A stretch of 64,000 nt of DNA, from contig JASGGY010000003.1 of NCBI GenBank assembly GCA_047602575.1, positions 868,001-932,000 of the forward strand, given 5' to 3'. Positions 46,168 to 54,886 of this stretch are shown here, one piece after another. This DNA is from UBA1366 sp047602575 (GTDB lineage: Bacteria > Bacillota > Clostridia > Oscillospirales > Ruminococcaceae). Within the stretch, counting starts at the first letter, position 1. Every line of letters starts with the position of its first letter. The notes under the pieces are model-generated. The model searched no databases. It was given only the letters and a program-made list of their open reading frames with translations, and was not told where the DNA came from. The translations under genes and the position numbers were made by a program.

Positions 46168-46196
46168 TGGACAAATGTTCTGCTGTGTGTTATACT
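46168..46196 (+). promoter_or_regulatory. Promoter of the radical SAM gene
   Basis: TGGACA (46168-46173), 17-base spacer, TATACT (46191-46196). Confidence 0.85.
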
Positions 46197-46230
46197 GGTG
46201 AAAACTAATGTTCGTTCGGGAGGATTGACT

Positions 46231-47103
46231 GTGCATTTTAAAGAAGCAAAGGGCTTGCTTTCGCAGGGCAACGGGATGAATCTCTACCGTGGGTGTACGC
46301 ATGGGTGTATCTACTGCGACGCGCGGAGTATGTGTTACCAGATCAACCATGCGTTTGAGGATGTGGAAGTCAAAAGCAACGCGCCCGCTCTGTTAGAAGA
46401 CGCGTTGCGCCGCAAGCGAAAAAAGTGCATGATCGCCACGGGCGCGATGTGCGACCCGTACCTCCACGCGGAGGAGGAACTTCTTCTGACACGACGCTGT
46501 TTGGAGCTGATTGACCGCTACGGCTTCGGGGTCAACATTCTGACCAAATCCGACCGCGTGCTGCGGGATCTCGCGCTGCTTAAACGCATCAACGAGAAAG
46601 CGCGTGCCGTTGTGCAGATGACCCTGACGACCTATGACGAGGATTTATGCGAACGCATCGAGCCGGCAGTTTCGACCACCGCACAGCGCGCGGAGGCGCT
46701 CGGGGCATTTCACCGCGCGGGCATTGACACCTTTGTGTGGTTCACGCCCGTTCTCCCGTTTCTCAATGACACGCCGGAGAACATCCGCGGAATTGTGGGG
46801 CTTTGCGCGCAGGCGGGCGTGCGCGGGATTGTCTGGTTCGGCGCGGGCGTTACCCTGCGGCAGGGCGACCGCGAGTATTTCTACGCGCAGCTTGACAAGC
46901 ACTTCCCCGGCATCCGGCGCAGATACGAGCAGCGCTACGGGCTGGACTATATGCTGATGAGTCCGCACGCGGCGGAGTTGGACGCGCTGTTTCGGGCGGA
47001 ATGCACGCGGCACGGCATCCTCTGGGAGCAGGAGCACGTCTGGGCGGAGCTGACGCGCTTTGAGCCGCACCGTGCGGAAGCCGAGCAGCTGAGCTTTTTC
47101 TGA
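46231..47103 (+). CDS. SPL-family radical SAM protein
   Basis: A 290-residue radical SAM enzyme with the iron-sulfur motif CTHGCIYC in MNLYRGCTHGCIYCDARSMC, then LTRRCLELIDRYGFGVNILT and SDRVLRDLALLKRINEKA. The layout matches the spore-photoproduct-lyase-like SPL radical SAM group; the substrate of most members is unknown. GTG 46231 is chosen because GGGAGG lies seven bases upstream, and the longer upstream frame would start before the promoter. It is monocistronic. Confidence 0.9.
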   Translation: MHFKEAKGLLSQGNGMNLYRGCTHGCIYCDARSMCYQINHAFEDVEVKSNAPALLEDALRRKRKKCMIATGAMCDPYLHAEEELLLTRRCLELIDRYGFGVNILTKSDRVLRDLALLKRINEKARAVVQMTLTTYDEDLCERIEPAVSTTAQRAEALGAFHRAGIDTFVWFTPVLPFLNDTPENIRGIVGLCAQAGVRGIVWFGAGVTLRQGDREYFYAQLDKHFPGIRRRYEQRYGLDYMLMSPHAAELDALFRAECTRHGILWEQEHVWAELTRFEPHRAEAEQLSFF

Positions 47104-47204
47104 CACCCGCATCGCGTGAATCGTCAGAATGCCGTAGAAACCGCACGGAAATGGTCGCGTTTTCGTGGAAATCGCGTTTTCGGCGAAAAAAATTCGCCCG
47201 CACG

Positions 47205-47233
47205 TTGACAGATTGCCGGCGGAGTACTATAAT
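47205..47233 (+). promoter_or_regulatory. Promoter of typA
   Basis: TTGACA (47205-47210), 17-base spacer, TATAAT (47228-47233): a full-consensus sigma-A promoter. Confidence 0.9.
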
Positions 47234-47287
47234 AAATTGTTGTGAAATAAATTGAAACCGGTTTTGGATTTTGAAAGGATGTAGCAA

Positions 47288-49105
47288 ATGCGCAGGGATG
47301 ACCTCAGAAACATTGCAATTATCGCACACGTTGACCACGGAAAGACCACCCTCGTGGATGAAATGCTCAAGCAAAGCGGCGCGTTCCGCGAGAACCAGGT
47401 TGTGAACGAACGCGTTATGGACTCAAACGACATTGAGCGCGAGCGCGGAATTACCATCCTCGCGAAAAACACATCGATTGTTTATAAAGACGTAAAAATC
47501 AACGTCGTTGACACCCCGGGCCACGCCGATTTCGGCGGCGAGGTGGAGCGCGTGCTGAAGATGGTGGACGGCGTTCTGCTGCTGGTGGACGCAGCGGAAG
47601 GGCCAATGCCACAGACGCGTTTTGTGCTGCAGAAAGCGCTTGAGCTTGGGCACCGTGTCATTGTCGTGGTCAACAAAATCGACCGTCCGGACTCACGGCT
47701 CGGCGAGGTGGGCGACGAGGTGCTGGAGCTGCTGATGGATCTCGACGCGAGCGACGAACAGCTCGACAGCCCGATCCTCTATTGCTCCGGACGCGACGGC
47801 ACGGCGAGCATTTCCCCCAATCTGCCGGGCGAGGATCTCGTTCCGCTGTTTGACGAAATCCTGCGTTATGTTCCCGCGCCCGAGGTTGACCTTGACGGCG
47901 CGGCGCAGCTGCTCGTTTCCTCCATCGATTATAATGAATACGTCGGCAGAATTGCCGTCGGGCGCATCGAGCGCGGCGAAATCCGCGTCAATCAGGAAGT
48001 CACCGTCGGCGATTTCCACGCCACGAAAAAAGAATACCGTGGAAAAATCGTCACAATCTATCAGATTGAGGGGCTTAACCGCGTGCCCTGCGACACTGCC
48101 AAGGCGGGCGACATCGTCTGCATCAGCGGCATCGAGAACATCACCATCGGCGACACCATCGGGCAGTTCGGCGCGTTCACAGCGCTCCCCTTTGTGAAAA
48201 TCAGCGAGCCGACGGTGGAAATGACCTTTGCGGTCAACGACAGCCCCTTCGCCGGACGCGAGGGTAAATTCGTCACCTCCCGCCAGCTGCGCGAGCGCCT
48301 GTTCCGCGAGCTGCTCAAGGACGTTTCCCTGCGCGTGAACGAAACCGACACCACCGACAGCTTCAAGGTTTCCGGACGCGGCGAAATGCACCTTTCCATC
48401 CTGATCGAAAATATGCGCCGCGAGGGCTACGAGCTTTCGGTTTCCACGCCGCGCGTGCTTTATAAAGAAATTGACGGCAAGCTCAACGAACCCATCGAGC
48501 GACTTGTGATCGACGTGCCGGAGGGCAATGTCGGCCCTGTGATGGAAAAGCTCGGCTCACGAAAAGCGGAGCTGACCCAGATGACGCCGGTCGGCAGCCG
48601 GATGCGGATCGAATTCCTCATCCCCGCACGCGGACTGTTCGGCTACCGCAGCGAATTTCTCACCGACACCAAGGGCGAGGGCATCATGAGCAGCGTTTTC
48701 CACGGCTACGACCTTTACAAGGGCGACATTCCGCGCCGCAACACCGGCTCGCTGATCGCCTTTGAGCCGGGCGAAGCGGTGACCTACGGGCTTTACAACG
48801 CGCAGGAGCGCGGCGAGCTGTTCATCACCGCCGGTACGCCGGTATACGAGGGCATGATCGTGGGCGCTTCCCCGAAAGCCGAGGATCTGGTGGTCAACGT
48901 GTGCAAGAGAAAGCACCTGACCAACACCCGCGCCAGCGGCAGCGACGACGCGCTGCGCCTGATTACGCCGCGCAGGCTGAGCCTTGAGGATTCGCTCGAA
49001 TTCATCGCCGACGACGAGCTGCTCGAGGTCACTCCGCAGAGTATCCGCATCCGCAAACGTACGCTGAGCAACCAGCTGCGCGCAAAAGAGCGGTCTAAGC
49101 TGTAA
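47288..49105 (+). CDS. typA: Ribosome-associated translational GTPase TypA/BipA
   Basis: A 605-residue GTPase in the EF-G/LepA class. It opens RNIAIIAHVDHGKTTLVDEM with the P-loop, followed by the switch I segment ERERGITI, switch II DTPGHADFGGEVER and G4 NKID. The C-terminal TypA-specific domain includes GRGEMHLSILIENMRREGYE and PARGLFGYRSEFL. It acts on the ribosome in stress and cold adaptation and in 50S assembly. AAAGGATG precedes the ATG. A GC-rich hairpin follows the gene. Confidence 0.96.
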   Translation: MRRDDLRNIAIIAHVDHGKTTLVDEMLKQSGAFRENQVVNERVMDSNDIERERGITILAKNTSIVYKDVKINVVDTPGHADFGGEVERVLKMVDGVLLLVDAAEGPMPQTRFVLQKALELGHRVIVVVNKIDRPDSRLGEVGDEVLELLMDLDASDEQLDSPILYCSGRDGTASISPNLPGEDLVPLFDEILRYVPAPEVDLDGAAQLLVSSIDYNEYVGRIAVGRIERGEIRVNQEVTVGDFHATKKEYRGKIVTIYQIEGLNRVPCDTAKAGDIVCISGIENITIGDTIGQFGAFTALPFVKISEPTVEMTFAVNDSPFAGREGKFVTSRQLRERLFRELLKDVSLRVNETDTTDSFKVSGRGEMHLSILIENMRREGYELSVSTPRVLYKEIDGKLNEPIERLVIDVPEGNVGPVMEKLGSRKAELTQMTPVGSRMRIEFLIPARGLFGYRSEFLTDTKGEGIMSSVFHGYDLYKGDIPRRNTGSLIAFEPGEAVTYGLYNAQERGELFITAGTPVYEGMIVGASPKAEDLVVNVCKRKHLTNTRASGSDDALRLITPRRLSLEDSLEFIADDELLEVTPQSIRIRKRTLSNQLRAKERSKL

Positions 49106-49120
49106 ATTTAATAAACACAT

Positions 49121-49148
49121 CCGCCGTCCCGGCAAAACGGGGCGGCGG
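49121..49148 (+). terminator. Terminator-like hairpin of typA
   Basis: CCGCCGTCCCG (49121-49131) pairs with CGGGGCGGCGG (49138-49148). The T-run is poor (TGTTCTG). Confidence 0.65.
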
Positions 49149-49165
49149 TGTTCTGTTTCAACGCA

Positions 49166-49194
49166 TTGACAAGGGGATGCAAAAGAAGTATAAT
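49166..49194 (+). promoter_or_regulatory. Promoter of the leader peptide/methyltransferase unit
   Basis: TTGACA (49166-49171), 17-base spacer, TATAAT (49189-49194). Confidence 0.88.
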
Positions 49195-49242
49195 GAAATT
49201 GCCGGAGAGACCGGAAATTTAAGTGAAACGGAGTGTTATGAT

Positions 49243-49293
49243 ATGAAAAATAAGTTTTGGAATCATACAAGCAGGAGGGTGACGATATTTTAG
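49243..49293 (+). CDS. 16-residue leader peptide
   Basis: ATG AAA ... TAG encodes MKNKFWNHTSRRVTIF. A good ribosome binding site (CGGAG) stands nine bases upstream. Its stop at 49291-49293 directly precedes a CCCTCC segment that can pair either with GGAGGG inside the peptide frame or with the ribosome binding site of the methyltransferase. Its size and position are those of a leader peptide controlling the next gene. Confidence 0.6.
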   Translation: MKNKFWNHTSRRVTIF

Positions 49294-49333
49294 CCCTCCC
49301 GCCGCGCCGGCTTTTTTAGTCGGCAGAAGGAGG
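49274..49333 (+). promoter_or_regulatory. Translational attenuator candidate of the methyltransferase gene
   Basis: Three segments compete. GGAGGG (49274-49279, inside the leader peptide) can pair with CCCTCC (49294-49299). The CCTCC within that segment can instead pair with GGAGG (49329-49333), the ribosome binding site, reinforced by GCCG (49306-49309)/CGGC (49321-49324). Ribosome position on the leader could decide which pairing forms. Confidence 0.5.
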
Positions 49334-49337
49334 ATTT

Positions 49338-50144
49338 ATGTCACTTGGTTGGGTTAATGTTGAGGAATTTTCATTTCAGAGTATTTTATTAATGGAGCGC
49401 TTTCAACTATGCGGAATGTTCGATTGGTTCGCAAAAAAGCAGGACTGGCTGGACAGCATGGGAATTGCACTGCGAGGAAACCCGGCGGTTCGGTGGTACA
49501 TCGAAGCACTGTGTCCGGAGCTTGTTCCGGTCATTCAAGCGATTACAAAACGTGAACAAGACATTTACAGTGTTGAGGAAATCCGCACGGCGGAAGTAAC
49601 CGTGTTATCCCATGTGGAGGACTTTACGGCCTATACCCGCCCGGAATGTATGGAAACAGCCTGCGATTTTATTTATGGGTGGGACAAGGTACGGCTGTTT
49701 GAGATGGCGGAGCTGGCGGGAAAAATTGTACTGGATGTGGGCAGCGGCAACGGACGGCTTGCGTTTGCTGCGGCGGAGCGCGCGCGGGAAGTTTACGCTG
49801 TTGAACCGGTCGGCACACTGCGCAGGTTTATGCAGGACAAAGCACAGCGAACGGGTGTCCGCAACCTACGGGTCACGGACGGCTACGCTGACAGGATACC
49901 CTATCCCGACAATACATTTGACATTGTGATGTCCGGTCATGTGGTCGGCGACGACTATGACAGAGAACTCGCAGAGCTGACGCGTGTTTGCAAAAACGGC
50001 GGGTGGTTGCTCGATTGTCCGGGCGACCAGCATCATAACCTGTACCCCTGTGACGCGTTAATCAAACGCGGGTGGGAGTCGATGTACTACATCGGCAGCT
50101 TTGGGGCAGATGTTTACCGCTATCGGATTCAAGTAAAAAAATAA
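49338..50144 (+). CDS. SAM-dependent class I methyltransferase
   Basis: A 268-residue protein with a Rossmann-type methyltransferase core: LAGKIVLDVGSGNGRLAFAA carries motif I (DVGSGNG), then VYAVEPVG, YPDNTFDIVMSGH and the motif around LDCPGD. The first ~120 residues are a helical domain without a match I recognise. The substrate cannot be told from sequence. AGGAGG precedes the ATG by five bases, and the leader region can pair with it. A separate GC-rich hairpin (50188-50215) follows the gene. Confidence 0.88.
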   Translation: MSLGWVNVEEFSFQSILLMERFQLCGMFDWFAKKQDWLDSMGIALRGNPAVRWYIEALCPELVPVIQAITKREQDIYSVEEIRTAEVTVLSHVEDFTAYTRPECMETACDFIYGWDKVRLFEMAELAGKIVLDVGSGNGRLAFAAAERAREVYAVEPVGTLRRFMQDKAQRTGVRNLRVTDGYADRIPYPDNTFDIVMSGHVVGDDYDRELAELTRVCKNGGWLLDCPGDQHHNLYPCDALIKRGWESMYYIGSFGADVYRYRIQVKK

Positions 50145-50187
50145 ATTACGCAACCGCATCATTTTAATCATGCATATCATTTGGCAA

Positions 50188-50215
50188 CCGCCGCTCCGAC
50201 ATCACGGGGCGGCGG
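50188..50215 (+). terminator. Hairpin terminator after the methyltransferase gene
   Basis: CCGCCGC (50188-50194) pairs with GCGGCGG (50209-50215). ATTTATT follows. Nothing else is seen in 50216-50290. Confidence 0.6.
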
Positions 50216-50293
50216 ATTTATTACCGACACATCGCCAACCGGAGTGTCTGTCATGTATGAGCGGACTGTACGGATGAAACGAACACTCCGCAT

Positions 50294-50329
50294 AAAACAG
50301 CGCAGCCCCCGCGAACGGAGGCTGCGCTG
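50294..50329 (-). terminator. Terminator of the proline-rich/small-protein unit
   Basis: CAGCGCAGCC and GGCTGCGCTG form a ten-pair stem. On the minus strand it is followed by TTTT. Confidence 0.75.
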
Positions 50330-50374
50330 CAATATTATGAAAGGAGAAAGCCCTTGCAAGCGAATTGAATGCGC

Positions 50375-50560
50375 CTATTTGTTCTGCTTTTTCTTGCAAA
50401 GCGCACGCTGGGCGGCGATTAAATCAAGATTTTCATCCACCGCTTTCACCAGATAGTGCAGCACCACGAGTTCATCCAATGTTTTATCCTTCGCCAGCGC
50501 GACGGCGATCGACGACGCCAGCATGGCAAGCTCCTCCCCCGACGCACAGCACTCCGGCAT
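50375..50560 (-). CDS. Small helical protein (DUF6774-like)
   Basis: A 61-residue acidic-to-neutral protein, EELAMLASSIAVALAKDKTL then DELVVLHYLVKAVDENLDLI and a lysine-rich end CKKKQNK. The pattern of two amphipathic helices and an AAQRALC-type end resembles small DUF6774-like proteins common in Oscillospirales; this is a tentative recall. GGAGG lies seven bases before ATG 50560. It is 78 nt downstream of the proline-rich gene and followed by a good terminator, so the two form a unit. Confidence 0.7.
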   Translation of the reverse strand: MPECCASGEELAMLASSIAVALAKDKTLDELVVLHYLVKAVDENLDLIAAQRALCKKKQNK

Positions 50561-50638
50561 CACAATCCCTCCCCGCGGTCATACGCTTGCTACAGTATAT
50601 TCGCAAAGCGCGTTTTTGGTCATCGCGGGCGGCATTTT

Positions 50639-50848
50639 TCAGAAGGGCTTGGGCGGTCTGGGCGGTTGCGGTGGCTTCGGCGGATGCGGCGGACGCGGAG
50701 GTTGGGGAGGTCTTGGCGGTTGCGGAGGGTGCGGGGGCTGCGGCGGTCTCGGCGGCGGTGGGAACGGCGGTCTGGGCGGCGGCGGTGGGGGCGGGAACGG
50801 CGGCCTTGGACAGCCCGGCAGCCATGGGAAAAGTTCGCATAGGAACAT
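50639..50848 (-). CDS. Proline-rich repeat mini-protein
   Basis: A 69-residue protein with a short hydrophobic start (MFLCELFPWLPGCPRPPF) followed by almost pure PPx repeats such as PPQPPHPPQPPRPPQPPRPP, ending KPF. It has no signal peptide cleavage site. A perfect AGGAGG lies eight bases before ATG 50848, so it is probably expressed even though the composition is extreme. The opposite strand reads as glycine-rich and is not a gene. Polyproline runs stall ribosomes, so expression would need EF-P. It may be a spore-coat or envelope structural peptide; that is inference. Confidence 0.65.
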   Translation of the reverse strand: MFLCELFPWLPGCPRPPFPPPPPPPRPPFPPPPRPPQPPHPPQPPRPPQPPRPPHPPKPPQPPRPPKPF

Positions 50849-50939
50849 GATGTTCACCTCCTTTACGCCCAGTATATGCGCGGTTTTTCACCGGCGTGAC
50901 GAAAGCGGACGCAGCGAGGCGGAATTTGTAATTTTACGG

Positions 50940-50968
50940 TTGATTCTTTCTGCAAAATTTGTTATAAT
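50940..50968 (+). promoter_or_regulatory. Promoter of the BspA-like gene
   Basis: TTGATT (50940-50945), 17-base spacer, TATAAT (50963-50968). It confirms that the gene starts downstream, at 51060. Confidence 0.82.
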
Positions 50969-51059
50969 GAAAGAAATCAGACACAGCCGGCACATAATTT
51001 TCCTGCGCTGTTTGCAGACACAACCGCTTTTCGAAAAGCCTGATGAAACGGAGATCGTG

Positions 51060-53651
51060 ATGATGATAAAAAAATTCTGCGCGGCTGTGCTTGCCGCAGC
51101 AATCCTGCTCGGCGCTGTGCCGATGCCTGACGCGGCGCTCATGAATCCTGTGAGCGCGGCGTCGGCGGAAATCACCTACGGCGCGTTCCGCTACACGGCG
51201 GGCAGCGGGGATTCGGCAACCATCACAGCTTACACCGGAACTGGCTCGGCGGTGGTGATTCCCGGCTCGGTCAACGGAAAAATCGTGCGCACCATCGGCG
51301 ACGGTGCGTTTGCGGGCTGCGCGACGGTCACAAAGTTCACCATCCCCGCCACGGTCACCGCCGTCGGAAACAGCGCCTTTGAAAACTGCACGGCGCTGAC
51401 CGCCGTCACCATCCCCGACAGCGTCACCGCACTGGGCGGCGGGGTGTTCTTCGGCTGCACGGCGCTGAAAACGGCGGTGCTTCCGGCGGGTGTCAAAAGC
51501 CTTAACGCGTTTGAAACCGACGGGGAAATCGACGGCTTTTTTGAGGGCTGCACGGCGCTGACCGACGTGACGCTCCCCGCGGGGCTGACCGCGCTCGGCA
51601 AATCCGTTTTCTACAAATGCACAAGCTTAAAAACCGTCGTCATCCCCGCAACGGTGACGGAAATCGGGCGCTTCTCTTTCGGGCGCTGTACGGCGCTTTC
51701 GTCGCTGAAGCTCCCCGCCGGCATCACGGAGCTGACGCCCTACCTGTTCTATCAATGCACGTCGCTCCCATCACTGACGATCCCCTCCGGTGTGACAAAC
51801 GTGGGCGCAAACGCCTTTCAGGGCGCGTCAAAGCTCAAATCACTGAAGTTTCCGTCGGGGCTTGTCAGTGTGGGAAAGAACGCGTTTCTTGACTGTACGG
51901 CGCTTACCTCCATCACGCTGCCCGCGGATTTAACGGACATCGGCGCAAATGCGTTCGCCGGCTCGGGCTGGTACAACCAGCTTGCCAACGGCGTGGTCTA
52001 TGCCGGTACAACCGCTTGCGGGTATAAGGGCGACGCGGCGAATGCGGCGCTCGTAGTGCTGAAAAACGGCACAAAAGCAATTTCGCCGGAAGCGTTCGCG
52101 GGCTTAACCGGGCTTGCGGCGGCGGTTCTGCCGGACGGACTGGCTTCGGTCGGCACGGGTGCGTTTTCTGGCTGTACGACGCTTTCCGCCTGCCGCCTGC
52201 CGGACTCTGTGACAAGCGTGGGCGCGGCGGCGTTTTCCGGCTGCGCGTCGCTCAGACAGGCTTCCCTCCCCGCCGGACTGACGGCGGTCGCGGAGGATCT
52301 GTTCAACGGCTGCGCAAGCCTTGAATTTGTTGAAATTCCGGACACGGTCACGGAAATCGGCGCGCGGGCGTTTTACGGCTGCGCGGCTCTGGCGGCAGCG
52401 GACATCCCCGCAGGCGTGACGGCACTCTCCCCGTCGGTGTTTGAACGTTGCATAAGTCTTTCTGCCGTCAAGCTTCCCGATTCCCTTGTCGAAATCGGCG
52501 AACGGGCATTTGCGGGTTGTCCGGCACTTTCCCGGCTCACCTGCGGCGGCGCGCTGTTTTTTACCGGCGATTATTTTTATGGCTTTGACGCGGATACCTA
52601 CGAACCGAGTGACGCGCTGCTCGTTTGCCCCGCCGGTTCTTCCGCACAAGCCTATGCGGAATCCTATGGCACGGCTTATGCAACAACCGACGGTCGGCAC
52701 GACATCGCCGACACGGACATCGCCCTTTCACAAACCGCCGTTCTTTACACCGGCGAAGCGATAACGCCCGCCGTGACTGCGGCAGGGCTGACCGAGGGAA
52801 CCGATTATACCGTGACCTACGCCGCAAATACTGCTGCGGGAACGGCTGCGGTAATCGTGCGCGGAATCGGCGCTTATTACGGCGAAAAAATCCTGACCTT
52901 TACCATCACACCCGCCACAGCCGCCGTGCGCGTAACGGGATTGACCGCCGCGTATGACCAGAAAGCCCACAGCGTGACGGTTTCCGCACCGGGCGGCACA
53001 CCGGTGTTTTTCAGCACCGACGGCGGCGCAGTCTGGTCGGCAGGCACACCGGCATTCACCGCCGCAGGCAAAAAGACCGTCGGCTGGTACGCCCCGCTTG
53101 CGAATTACGCCGCTTCAACCGGCAGCGTCACCGTAACGATCACGGCGAAATCCATCACCGCCCTGACCGCGCGGCTTTCCGCAAGCACCTATACCTACAA
53201 CGGCAGCGCGAAGCAGCCCGCCGTCACGCTCAAGGACGGCAAAACGGCGCTGGTTTCGGGGACGGACTTTTCCGTGACCTACACCGACAACAAAGCCCCC
53301 GGCGTGGCAACCGTGACCATCAAAGGCAAGGGCAACTACACCGGAACCCTTGCGCAGGAATTTCTCATCAAGCCCGCCAAGCCGACCGCGAAGGTTTCCG
53401 CCGGGACAAAGAAAGCGACGGTGTCATGGAGCAAGGTGACGGGTGCGACCTCCTATGAGGTCTGGCGCGCCACGTCCGCATCGGGAACGTACACCAAGGC
53501 GAGAACCGTTTCCGCAGCCGCTCAGAGCGCGGCAGTCACGGGTCTGACGACGGGTAAAACCTACTGGTTCAAGGTACGTGCGGTGACAAAGGACGGCACG
53601 GACACACTGACCGGCGCGTATTCGAGTGTGGTTTCTGTCAAGGCGAAATAG
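51060..53651 (+). CDS. BspA-like leucine-rich-repeat surface protein
   Basis: An 863-residue secreted protein. Its signal peptide (MIKKFCAAVLAAAILLGAVP) is followed by about 17 LRR_5 (BspA-type) repeats of about 23 residues, e.g. IGDGAFAGCATVTKFTIPAT and SAFENCTALTAVTIPDSVTA, spanning roughly residues 70-500. Next come three immunoglobulin-like modules (TYNGSAKQPAVTLKDGKTAL with FSVTYTDNKAPGVATVTIKG) and a C-terminal fibronectin type III domain ending YSSVVSVKAK. Such proteins bind host or cell-surface partners. It has no LPXTG or SLH anchor. The start is ATG 51060 or 51063 after GGAG; a promoter lies just before it. A long in-frame upstream stretch is antisense to the proline-rich gene and is rejected. 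A strong terminator follows. Confidence 0.9.
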   Translation: MMIKKFCAAVLAAAILLGAVPMPDAALMNPVSAASAEITYGAFRYTAGSGDSATITAYTGTGSAVVIPGSVNGKIVRTIGDGAFAGCATVTKFTIPATVTAVGNSAFENCTALTAVTIPDSVTALGGGVFFGCTALKTAVLPAGVKSLNAFETDGEIDGFFEGCTALTDVTLPAGLTALGKSVFYKCTSLKTVVIPATVTEIGRFSFGRCTALSSLKLPAGITELTPYLFYQCTSLPSLTIPSGVTNVGANAFQGASKLKSLKFPSGLVSVGKNAFLDCTALTSITLPADLTDIGANAFAGSGWYNQLANGVVYAGTTACGYKGDAANAALVVLKNGTKAISPEAFAGLTGLAAAVLPDGLASVGTGAFSGCTTLSACRLPDSVTSVGAAAFSGCASLRQASLPAGLTAVAEDLFNGCASLEFVEIPDTVTEIGARAFYGCAALAAADIPAGVTALSPSVFERCISLSAVKLPDSLVEIGERAFAGCPALSRLTCGGALFFTGDYFYGFDADTYEPSDALLVCPAGSSAQAYAESYGTAYATTDGRHDIADTDIALSQTAVLYTGEAITPAVTAAGLTEGTDYTVTYAANTAAGTAAVIVRGIGAYYGEKILTFTITPATAAVRVTGLTAAYDQKAHSVTVSAPGGTPVFFSTDGGAVWSAGTPAFTAAGKKTVGWYAPLANYAASTGSVTVTITAKSITALTARLSASTYTYNGSAKQPAVTLKDGKTALVSGTDFSVTYTDNKAPGVATVTIKGKGNYTGTLAQEFLIKPAKPTAKVSAGTKKATVSWSKVTGATSYEVWRATSASGTYTKARTVSAAAQSAAVTGLTTGKTYWFKVRAVTKDGTDTLTGAYSSVVSVKAK

Positions 53652-53659
53652 TGAAAATA

Positions 53660-53705
53660 AAACCGCGCCGCCTGCTCCTTTTTCAAGGAACTGGCGGCGC
53701 GGTTT
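53660..53705 (+). terminator. Terminator of the BspA-like gene
   Basis: AAACCGCGCCGCC (53660-53672) pairs perfectly with GGCGGCGCGGTTT (53693-53705). The downstream T-run is weak. Confidence 0.8.
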
Positions 53706-53773
53706 CAACTGTGCGGACACAAAATAAAACTGTCTGACATGCTTTGTTTTATCTTATGAAAAAGAGGACGAGA

Positions 53774-54622
53774 TTATATATTTTGATATAAAAACACATC
53801 ATCGTACGTAAGGTTGCTACCCCAGGTTTCAACAATCCCATTAGGGATACGCCCGGCTTCAATAAACCCCAAATGTTTATATACCTCCTCGGCGGTTGTC
53901 CCGCCACGGACATTTATAGTGATCAGTTTTAACCCCATTCCCAATGCGTACTTCTTGCATGTTTCAAACAACTCACGTGCAATGCCCATCCCTTGAAATG
54001 CCGGATTTACCACAACATCGTCCAGGGAACACCTATGCCTGTACAGTGCGTGTGATTCCCGTATAAGCGAAATATTTCCGATAACAACACCATCTGCTTC
54101 AGCAACATAGCAAACCTGTTCGCCTTTTTTCATCTGTTCAAGATTATTGGCAATCCGCGCTTCAACTTCTGCCGGGGTATTTCGTGAAAATATATTTTCC
54201 CATAAATCCTTGGCATCAGTCTGTTTCAAAGTTCTGATTATGACATGCTCCATAAAATCACCTCCAATAATAATATGATTCACGAGATCGGTATTTTCGC
54301 GACGCTTTCCACGCAACTCATGGTTTTTATACGCAAGCGGGGAACACCCAACAATAGCATGAAACGCTTTATAAAAACCTGCTTGTGTCTCAAACCCATA
54401 CTCCAATGCAATATCAAAAAGCCGTCTGTCGGACATTATTTCTGATAAAGCATTTTGGATACGCTTCTCACGGATATAAGTCATAATGGATTTCCCAGTG
54501 GATTTCTTAAATTGCTCGCATAAATGCCATGGCGAATATCCGGCTAGCTTTGCAGTGTCAACAAGCTGCAATTCATCCGTTAAATGAGCATTTATATATG
54601 CCACTACTTCAGATACCGTCAC
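53774..54622 (-). CDS. AraC-type regulator fused to a GNAT acetyltransferase
   Basis: A 282-residue fusion. Residues 1-105 are an AraC HTH domain (SEVVAYINAHLTDELQLVDT, KLAGYSPWHLCEQFKKSTGK and FDIALEYGFETQAGFYKAFH). After a short linker, residues ~125-282 are a GNAT acetyltransferase (VVNPAFQGMGIARELFETCK is the acetyl-CoA-binding motif A). The architecture suggests a single protein that both regulates and acetylates, perhaps reading a metabolite. GTG 54622 follows GAGGTG. GC content is clearly below the neighbours', and tRNA genes flank it, so it may have been acquired. There is no clear promoter. Confidence 0.85.
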   Translation of the reverse strand: MTVSEVVAYINAHLTDELQLVDTAKLAGYSPWHLCEQFKKSTGKSIMTYIREKRIQNALSEIMSDRRLFDIALEYGFETQAGFYKAFHAIVGCSPLAYKNHELRGKRRENTDLVNHIIIGGDFMEHVIIRTLKQTDAKDLWENIFSRNTPAEVEARIANNLEQMKKGEQVCYVAEADGVVIGNISLIRESHALYRHRCSLDDVVVNPAFQGMGIARELFETCKKYALGMGLKLITINVRGGTTAEEVYKHLGFIEAGRIPNGIVETWGSNLTYDDVFLYQNI

Positions 54623-54837
54623 CTTATCACCTCACGGGGAATTTTGATAGACCTTGCATTTGCGACAACCAGAAAAACGCCAACATTGTATGCTGTAAAA
54701 GATATTCCTTTCCGGCAGGAAACCACCTTGCTCGTGAATCTTCTGTTAGTATACCATATTAGAGCGATAATGACTTTTCCATATTGGGGATATTATGAAG
54801 CCTGTCATGAAAAACAAACTTCTCCTGTGTTCATAAC

Positions 54838-54882
54838 AAAAAACCCGCTTGAAAAGTTATCTCAACGTTTCAAGCGGGGTTT
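54838..54882 (-). terminator. Terminator of the tRNA-Thr/Tyr transcript
   Basis: On the minus strand AAACCCCGCTTGAAA and TTCAAGCGGGTTT form a 12-pair stem followed by TTTT, immediately after tRNA-Tyr. The rest of 54623-54837 shows only a possible TATACT (54743-54748). Confidence 0.88.
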
Positions 54883-54886
54883 GGTT

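Noticed and set aside
50523..51059. Glycine-rich N-terminal extension of the BspA-like protein (open frame from 50523)
   Set aside because: It is the antisense reading of the proline-rich gene, has no ribosome binding site, and a promoter plus signal peptide place the real start at 51060.
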